A stretch of 64,000 nucleotides of DNA. It comes from Megalobrama amblycephala (lineage: Eukaryota > Chordata > Actinopteri > Cypriniformes > Xenocyprididae). Under the pieces are notes generated by a model that saw nothing but the letters and a program-made list of their open reading frames with translations, was not told the DNA's origin and searched no databases. The stretch is from contig NC_063054.1 of assembly GCF_018812025.1 (NCBI RefSeq), forward strand, positions 39,381,396 through 39,445,395, read 5' to 3'. The translations under genes and the position numbers were made by a program. Below are positions 57,418 through 64,000 of this stretch, in pieces. Positions within the stretch are counted from its first letter, which is position 1. The number at the start of each line of letters is the position of its first letter.

Positions 57418-57631
57418 TTAGCAGTTTTAAAAGAGACCACCCTGTTGTTTTTGTGCAGCAGGATGACCTTCATCAGGAGCTCCCTCAGGATGTCATCTAT
57501 GGTCCCGTTGTAGAGGTGTGACGGCACTTTGTACACAATGTCATTTCTGCTCAAAATGTGACGCATTCCATTTACGTCTGTGACCCCAACCACCTCAATT
57601 TCCTCCTCCAAGGGCTCAATCTCCTCAACCT
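57418..57631 (-). CDS. Unrecognised acidic exon
   Basis: After an acceptor (AAAATCCAG at about 57632) the frame reads 'VEEIEPLEEEIEVVGVTDV', 'ILSRNDIVYKVPSHLYNG' and 'ILRELLMKVILLHKNN', open for about 70 residues, then running into lower-complexity sequence. Composition and the clean acceptor suggest a real exon or exon remnant, but I do not recognise the family. No partner exon was identified. Confidence 0.35.
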
Positions 57632-57657
57632 GGATTTTCAAAATAAGTAAATAAACA

Positions 57658-58209
57658 TTAAAGGTGATACAGAGGATGTTTTTGAACAACTGAGAAACCA
57701 AAGACTGTTAGTGAGTTTTTGAAATGAGCGCATGCGTAAGAACAACCCCCCTCCTTCACAGCTCATTTCGAGGAAACGCTTCCCTAAACTTGTGCACTAG
57801 TATTGGAACACGAGTGTTTGTTTACCACCGGCTTTCGCTGTGTCGTGTTAGTGGATTCATTATGTCGGACTCACCGCAGGTAACTCATAATCTGCAGTTG
57901 TTACTCCTGACAAAAACATTGCATGCGGCGCCTGTGGAGTGTGGAAAGTTACTGGAGCGCGCAGCCGCGCTCGTCTCTCACAAGGAACGTCATGGCAGTG
58001 ATTGACAAGCCAGAGGGCCAATCGTTTACGCAATGATCGCGTAAACGATTGGCTGATGTTTTTAAGGCCCTACCTCGTGCACAGATGATGTATATTAATA
58101 TTATTCCTTTCAGTGCACCTAATAAATAGTCTTTTATCAGTTAGTAAAGACAGTTTAAAGTAATATTGCAAAAATGTATGAAACAAAACATCCTCTATAG
58201 CACCTTTAA
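57658..58209. mobile_element. TTAA-flanked miniature element, about 550 bp
   Basis: TTAA at 57658-57661 and 58206-58209. Ends AAGGTGATACAGAGGATGTT and (reversed) AAGGTGCTATAGAGGATGTT are inverted over 20 bp or more. Contains a short ORF ('MSDSPQ', ATG at 57862, followed by GGTAAC like a first exon and donor) and a perfect 14-bp palindrome at 58018-58052. Confidence 0.8.
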
Positions 58210-58556
58210 CAGATTACTGTGTGTGTGGGAAATTATGAAAACAACATAAAACAGAAGGACAGATGGATGATCATAAGTACCTTGATAGATGTATAGTTTG
58301 AGGACTGGAGTACTGGATTACAGAGCCAAAATAACAGAAATCATGACAAATGTCCAAATAGTTATGGACCGAACTGTAGGTGTGTGCTCTCACTTCTGTA
58401 ATGTCAACCTCATGAAAATGTTTTGGAAATGTGTATTTAATCTGTCCTTCAATGTGTTAAACTTAACACCGTTTCCTCTTTCTTTACAACTCCCAGTTCT
58501 GTCCAGCAGCGGTTTTGACTCGACTCCAGACCCGGTCTCCTCTGGGCTCTGACACA

Positions 58557-59208
58557 GGCCCTGTTTCCACCTGGAGTTAAGATGCATTTTCGTTGATCAG
58601 ATCACAAGTGAACGAGGGAGACACATACACGTTTACACCTGGTGTTATAATCCATCTCTTTTGTCCTCTTTCAACCACTTCTGTCCCGATTTCTTCAAGG
58701 GGGTGGGTAAATGTATTGGTTTTTTTAGATCTTTCAATCTAATAGACAAAATAAGCTTGAGCAGTTTACATATGAACACGCCTAGAGATGACAGGAAAAC
58801 ATACAGAGAGCATCAGTGTTTGTTACTGCTCTGACAGCCGTGAGACCAGCTGAACGCAGTGAGTGTGTGTTAGAAATCAGGGATGGTGAGAGAACATTGT
58901 GCTTGGTACGTTTTTCATCTTCAAACCAAACTTGGGTCTTCAGCCAACAAAGTTTAAATCCAATCTAGCTAGCGTGCTTCCCATAATGTTTACACATTAG
59001 ATCAGTAGGCGGAGAGTAGACGGTCTTTAGTGGCGGTTTGAACGCATTCGACCACATGAGCGTTTACACTATGAAAGCATCATTTTCAAATATCTCTGGA
59101 AGTGGTCGAAAGTGGACAAGCTCAAACTAGACCCCATTTACACCTGTATTTAGTGTTGTCCACTTATGATCAGCCAAAACGCATCTTAACACCAGGTAGA
59201 AACAGGCC
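58557..59208. mobile_element. Miniature element with about 45-bp inverted ends
   Basis: The left end GGCCCTGTTTCCACCTGGAG and the right end, reversed, GGGCCTGTTTCTACCTGGTG continue as inverted repeats through TTAAGATGC and TGATC. Non-coding. Target duplication is ambiguous (CACAG on both sides). Confidence 0.75.
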
Positions 59209-59725
59209 CACAGTCTGCTTCTGGCAAGGTAATGCTTTCACCCAAAAATTCAAGTAACTATAGCATTACCTATAGTGTGGAGTTTGAATGCTTTTGTTAT
59301 CAATGTATATATAAGCATTTGACTGATTCTTGATTCACCACCAGGTCTCCAGATCATCCTACAGCTGCGCTGGAAGAATGTAATGGCTATTGTGAACACT
59401 TATATTCCTTTTCTGGCCTGCTTTCTGCCATCTTACTCTCCCTGTAGGAAGTTGAATGAGTTTCTTTGAAGACAGAACATTCAAGGAAAACTTACCTACT
59501 CTCTCCCTGGATATAATATATAATTAAATGTTTTGTTGAATGCAATTGGTTGCCTTGTATATTTTTCACTGTTGACCAGACTTCTTTCTTGACTTAAACT
59601 GAGCAGCTTCATTCATTGATATTAACTTGTTGTGCATGTTTATGTGAATGTATCTTAACATAACGCAACATTAGGATGTTAGTAATATTTATGACCATAG
59701 AAGCATGAGAAAATATATATACAGT

Positions 59726-59855
59726 ACATGCTGTAAATGTATACCTTATGGGAGCAGCCCCCTTAAACACTCACAAAAAATTAATTCAATTCAAAGGACT
59801 TTATTTGCATGAAAAAAATTATATATAAATCCATTTGAATTGAATTACTTTTTAA

Positions 59856-59910
<55 letters not shown>

Positions 59911-60312
59911 CATACTACATACATACACATATTTTTGTATGTATTTGTGTGTGTGCTGATGAATGGTATATCCTATGTTTAGGGAAGGCTATGATGAAGG
60001 GTTACATTAGCCATACTGAAATGAATGCAGTTAACAGAAATTCTAACGTTATGGATCGTATTTAGGAACATTGTTAATTCACTCAGTAACCATCTCTCCA
60101 GTTACCTATACATTTTCACATACTACACTGTTAACGATAATGCCATCTCTCTTTCACTCTCCAGATATAATATACTACTGTAAGTGTAGTCAATGTAGTA
60201 ATCAATTTTATTCAATATTTAATAAGTATTATGGGTTAATATTTACTGAAAAAATTGCTGCAAATACAGTAGTTGCTGTGAATGTATTTTACGTTATGGG
60301 AGCAGCCCCTCG
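59726..60312. repeat. Pair of roughly 43-bp direct repeats
   Basis: 'TTATGGGAGCAGCCCC' preceded by 'GCTG(T)AATGTAT'-like sequence occurs at 59726-59768 and again at 60268-60312. The segment between includes a TA microsatellite and no ORF with a known motif. Confidence 0.5.
59862..59906. repeat. (TA)n microsatellite
   Basis: Dinucleotide TA run. Confidence 0.9.
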
Positions 60313-60514
60313 CTCCAAAATTAAACACAGAAACTGATTAATGCTGTTTCCGCCACTCCCCAGGAAAAAACACAACACCACACCTACTTTTACCTTTAAT
60401 CTCTAACAAACATATTTAACTAAAAAATAATAATAATAGTACTTGTGTTTAACACTTTTTCACTAAATGACTATTTTAACTTTTTTAACACAATTTTAAA
60501 AATTTAAAAACCAA

Positions 60515-61518
60515 CTAAGTTGTAATATTTACAACTCCATAAATAAACATAATTAGCAACTTTTTCTTTCCTGAGTTCCCAGAATGCTTCAACTTTTTGT
60601 CACATTTGCCATACTTTGGACGTGCTGATGCTTCCGGCTCTTTTTCCTCACTCTCTTCAACAACCTGTTCTGTTGTCCTGCAATCAGTCAACTTGCCCTT
60701 GCCATTATCTTCAATGTTCACAGTCTCCTTTTCATTCACAACATCCAGTGAATTGACCTGTTCACCACAGTCATTCCTAAAAAAGTCCTCCAACATGAGA
60801 TCTTCTGCTGACGTGCTGCAATTTGCAGTAGGAACTGAATCTTTTGCCTGATCCATTTCTTTAGTGGGTTTGGCACATGCAGGCAAAATTGTATCTGCTG
60901 TAACACGGTTTCCTCTGACTGTCAATTGAATTCCCTCTTGCACAAGCAGCTTTGACACCAAACTATCTGTCTCAAAGAATCTTTCAGAAACTAAATTTAA
61001 CAGCTGCTGCAGAACAAATTCATCAATGACAAAATCACTCATTTTGCCAGTTGCATCTTCAACAGAAACTTTTGAACGCAAAAGTGCAAAAACTGAAGCA
61101 GTTCTGCAATACGCCCCACACTGTTGGCATCTTGTGATGGGTGTTGTCAGGTTCACATTTTCCACTACATGTTGTTTTGGACACAAGTAGTCCACATTTA
61201 CCTCTGCTGTCACAACCTGCCCTTCAAAAACTGTGTAGTTGTCAAAAACTCGAAATACCTCAATCTCAAGATCTCCTAACATCATTAATTTTGACTGAGC
61301 TGTTGTGGATATGCACATTTCTCCACCAAACTGCTGCATGGACACATTTGTCAAGTTGTACCACTTGGCTTTTGAGAGAATTTCACCTCCCCATACACAT
61401 AAGGAGATGCTGTGTGTTTTATCTGCAACATTATAGGTTCTTTTCTTCATTCTCTGATGGGATCGTGTGAAACTCTCCCGATCTTCAGTAATTTGAAGAA
61501 TTTTCACCGTCACTTTGA
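60515..61518 (-). CDS. OB-fold (replication protein A-like) single-stranded DNA-binding protein, main exon
   Basis: The minus-strand exon starts after a TTTTAG acceptor at 61518-61519 and stops at 60515. It encodes about 334 residues: 'VKILQITEDRESF', 'NVADKTHSISLCVWG', 'KWYNLTNVSMQQFGGEM' fits an OB-fold like the DNA-binding domains of RPA70. A Cys pair motif 'TRCQQCGAYC' follows, then 'DEFVLQQLLNL', and an acidic/basic low-complexity tail. The N-terminal exon(s) are not in view (61520-62060 is AT-rich). RPA-like proteins occur in fish both as host genes and as passengers of DNA elements, so origin is open. The reading frame is fully intact. Confidence 0.6.
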
Positions 61519-62066
61519 TCTAAAAAAAAAAAAAAAAAACCTGCTTAATTCCATATAACAACAAAGACACATACACATCAAATTACTAACGTTTAAGGCC
61601 AAGCTAATATAAACTACCATAACTCTTTTTGTAAAAAAAATATAGAACATAATTTATAACATACATAATTATAGAATTAATTTGTTACTATTTGTAATCA
61701 ACGTCATTATCAATTTTTTTTTCTTTTTTCCCAACACAACTTATAAATTCACTCAGTCAATATGAACTTAGACAAAATACTATATTGCTTAATATATTAT
61801 TATCTATTCAGTCATTTCTTTACTTATACAATCAATGTCAACATTAGATATAAAATGTTTTATCAACGCATATAAAGTAATCAATCCATACTTTGCAAAC
61901 ACTCAAATAAATACAATATTACAAAATTTAAGTCCCCATGTAATCAATTATTTTATACCTTAAAACTCATCTTTGCTTACCTAAATGACATTTAAATAAA
62001 AAATCAAGTAAAAAAAATGTCCATGACTTAAAATACCTTGAATGTTACACTACACCCTTGCCTCAT
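61519..62066. other. AT-rich region, nothing recognised
   Basis: Probably intron upstream of the OB-fold exon. No upstream exon could be identified. Confidence 0.4.
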
Positions 62067-62600
62067 TTAAAGGGGTACTTCACCCCTGGAAAGATGAATG
62101 TGTATTTAAAATTGGTCATTTATGTAGTAGAAATGTGAAATTATTTTTGAATTTGGAGCTTTCTAGACTGAGAAAAGGCAGAAAATGTATTTTTCACTAA
62201 TGTGGATGAAAGACAACAACTCCCAGAATGCACTTGTTTTGCTGCCCTTGCGAGGCCACGCCCAAACCACGCCTATCGGTTACCAGGAAATTACCAGGAA
62301 AATTCAAACAACTAGGCTTGCTTTGTTATATATTAATTCTATAAATCGTGAGTTAGTTCATATATTTACAGCGAAATTGTGCTAAATTGACACACGGCCT
62401 AAGGCTGAAACAAATTCCTGCAAAATCATTTACAAGTAAACAGTGCCGTTGATATTCCGTATCATAGCAACAAAGCGTCTCAACGGAAAAAAACGCTGCG
62501 CTGCAGAAGCGCTCTCAAGCGCTCACAGACGGGCGTTTTAAGCAGAGCGCCTAGCGTTTTCAGCTGGCTAAAAACGCTCTGGTGGACACACGGCCTAAGC
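62067..62600. mobile_element. TTAA-type element end and an adjacent insert
   Basis: TTAAAGGGGTACTTCACCCC at 62067 is a known-looking TTAA element terminus. The word GACACACGGCCTAAG occurs at 62389 and again at 62585, enclosing about 190 bp rich in AACGCT/AGCGC words, as if duplicated around an insert. Boundaries are unproven. Confidence 0.35.
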
Positions 62601-62754
62601 GTATTCGCCTAGAGGTAAGACTCGCTGATACTAGCCTCTATTTCTGATAACACAGGAGCCTATATGTAGTGTTGTAGGTAGCAGTGAAACTGCAAACTTA
62701 GCAAAGTAACGTTAGATAGACAATTACATATAAGTTGCATATAAGGCTACGTTC

Positions 62755-64000
62755 ACACTGCAGGGCTTAATGCTCAATTCCGATTTTTTGAAAAAATTCG
62801 ATTTTTTTGCAAGGCCGTTCACATTTTCAATTCAATGCGACCTTTAGTGATCTCCTGTGTGAACGTGAAATGACCCAGAAATGACCCGCATGCGCAGAAG
62901 AGTACGCGACGTCACTCGTTGTTTGCGGAAGTAGCTAACGTTAAACATGGATGTCAACAACAGTGTAGTCAACAGCGGAGCTCTTGTTGCAATATTTTCC
63001 CAACGGAGCCAGCACAATTACAATCTTCTCGTTCTAAGAAGAAAATTAAAAAGAAGGAGGAGAGCAAGGTTTTTGGCCATGGCGTTTTGTGGAGCAGTGT
63101 TAGCAACGTCGGTACAGAGAAACGTGTGGGTGCGGAGTCGCAGCCAGGAGTGGTGGGATACTGATGTGAGTGGCTTCACTAATACAGAATTCATCAGTAA
63201 CTTTCGAATGACCAGATCCACATTCGATTATGTTTGTGAGCGCCTTCGATTAACTCTGTCACGGGAAGAGACATGTCTGCGGCGGCCCATAACAGTGCAG
63301 AAACGCGTTGCAGTTGGAGTGTATTGGCTAGCAACAGGTGCGTGCTATCGTACGATAGCTAACTTGTTCGGCATAGCCAAGTCTACAGTCTGCTCCATTG
63401 TACACGAGTTCTGCCAAGCAGTTCGCCGTGTCCTCATGCCCCATTACATAAAACTGCCCAAAGGGGATGACCTGCAAGAGGTCATTGAAGGCTTCCAGCA
63501 GAGATGGGGTTTCCCGCAGTGTGGAGGAGCAATTGATGGGAGTCATATCCCCATCATTGCTCCAGAGGATAACCACGCAGAGTATTTCAACCGCAAAGGG
63601 TGGCACTCAGTTCTGCTCCAGGGTGTCGTGGATCATCGGTTTTGGTAAGAAATATAGATATTGTTTTATAATAGTTTAAAAGTACTGTACTTGCCTCACT
63701 TTCTTTTGGTAGAACCATACATCTGCAAGAATATTATCCTTGAAAATACTGTACATAGGACACTGTACACTGTTCAGTAATTTAACACTGTCTTCCAACA
63801 GCTTCACCAACATCTATGCTGGATGGCCAGGGAGTGTTCATGATGCGAGGGTACTCCGGAATTCCCATGTGTACTCACTCGCAGAGAGAGGGGAGCTTTT
63901 TCCACCTGTGAATAATCTAGTAATATAATGTATACAATGTCTTTAATTATTTTGCCTTTATATGTGCTTTTAAATCTTAAGGACACTGAGGAGATAATGG
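62755..64000 (+). mobile_element. Left part of an autonomous Harbinger element
   Basis: The terminus GGCTACGTTCACACTGCAGG at 62755 follows TAA (62752-62754), the 3-bp target type of Harbinger. The transposase starts at 62947, and the element runs past the window end. Confidence 0.75.
62947..63922 (+). CDS. Harbinger (HARBI1-like) transposase, N-terminal exons
   Basis: Exon 1 is 62947-63644; exon 2 starts at 63802 after a TTCCAACAG acceptor. The junction completes a Cys codon ('DHRF-C-FTNIY'). Exon 1 has a basic N-terminus, a helix-turn-helix ('[20 protein letters not shown]') and the first catalytic Asp in '[11 protein letters not shown]'. Exon 2 has '[18 protein letters not shown]' and '[10 protein letters not shown]', after which the frame closes at TAA unless a weak donor (CTA/GTAATA at about 63922) is used. 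The second Asp and the Glu would lie beyond the window. Transposases of this family cut and paste with TWA target choice. Sequence differs clearly from the copy at 26133. Confidence 0.85.

Overview
The window looks like a repeat-rich stretch of a teleost nuclear genome, most likely a cyprinid-type fish. The reasons are spliced eukaryotic genes with GT-AG junctions, C2H2 zinc-finger genes with the acidic 'FIKEESED' leader exon typical of carp and zebrafish families, a 5S-rRNA-headed SINE, many short TTAA-flanked elements ending in the familiar 'GGGTTAGTTCACCC' sequence, and Tc1, Harbinger, hAT-like, Kolobok-like and Gypsy relics. I saw no tRNA, no CRISPR and no bacterial gene organisation. The species is inferred, not proven.

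Layout. 0.2-9.8 kb (minus strand): a 13-exon gene, readable without a stop, that joins a Mutator-like (MULE) transposase, a SWIM zinc finger and a Ulp1/SENP-type C48 cysteine protease. Its introns hold several small elements and a dead Tc1 transposase. 9.9-11.3 kb: two arrays of one 21-bp minisatellite in opposite orientation, separated by an inverted, decayed copy of the first two exons of that gene. 11.5-13.7 kb: a degenerate tandem duplication. 14.1-16.2 kb: a broken conserved ORF split by a short non-autonomous LTR element, followed by a full-length 5S-SINE. 20.2-22.6 kb: a two-exon C2H2 zinc-finger gene, cut at its 3' side by an hAT-like element. 23.4-26.1 kb: three Harbinger-type miniature elements of one family nested inside each other. 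26.1-32.8 kb: the last exon of a Harbinger transposase, convergent with a multi-exon Myb/SANT-like gene. 33.6-37.7 kb: a 3'-truncated Gypsy element of the Gmr1 type (integrase before reverse transcriptase, SCAN-like gag). 39.0-47.8 kb: a second zinc-finger gene (minus strand) whose 7.5-kb intron holds a Tc1 element containing an hAT-like element containing a helicase-fragment element, plus a Kolobok-like THAP element. 48.7-60.5 kb: mostly miniature elements, a solo LTR and isolated exons (Myb/SANT, integrase core, possible SAMD3-like). 60.5-61.5 kb: an exon for an OB-fold protein. 62.75-64 kb: the left end and transposase of a second, different Harbinger element that runs out of the window.

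How it fits together. Ordinary host genes look few (the two zinc-finger genes; perhaps the OB-fold gene). Most of the rest is transposable elements in layers, and the flanking duplications give the order of insertion in several places. The most unusual item is the intact transposase-SWIM-Ulp1 gene with a higher-order minisatellite about 100 bp upstream of its start codon. Exon coordinates for spliced genes were worked out by hand from splice signals and phase, so single-base errors are possible. Several frameshifts lie in short repeats or homopolymers and could be assembly errors rather than true decay.
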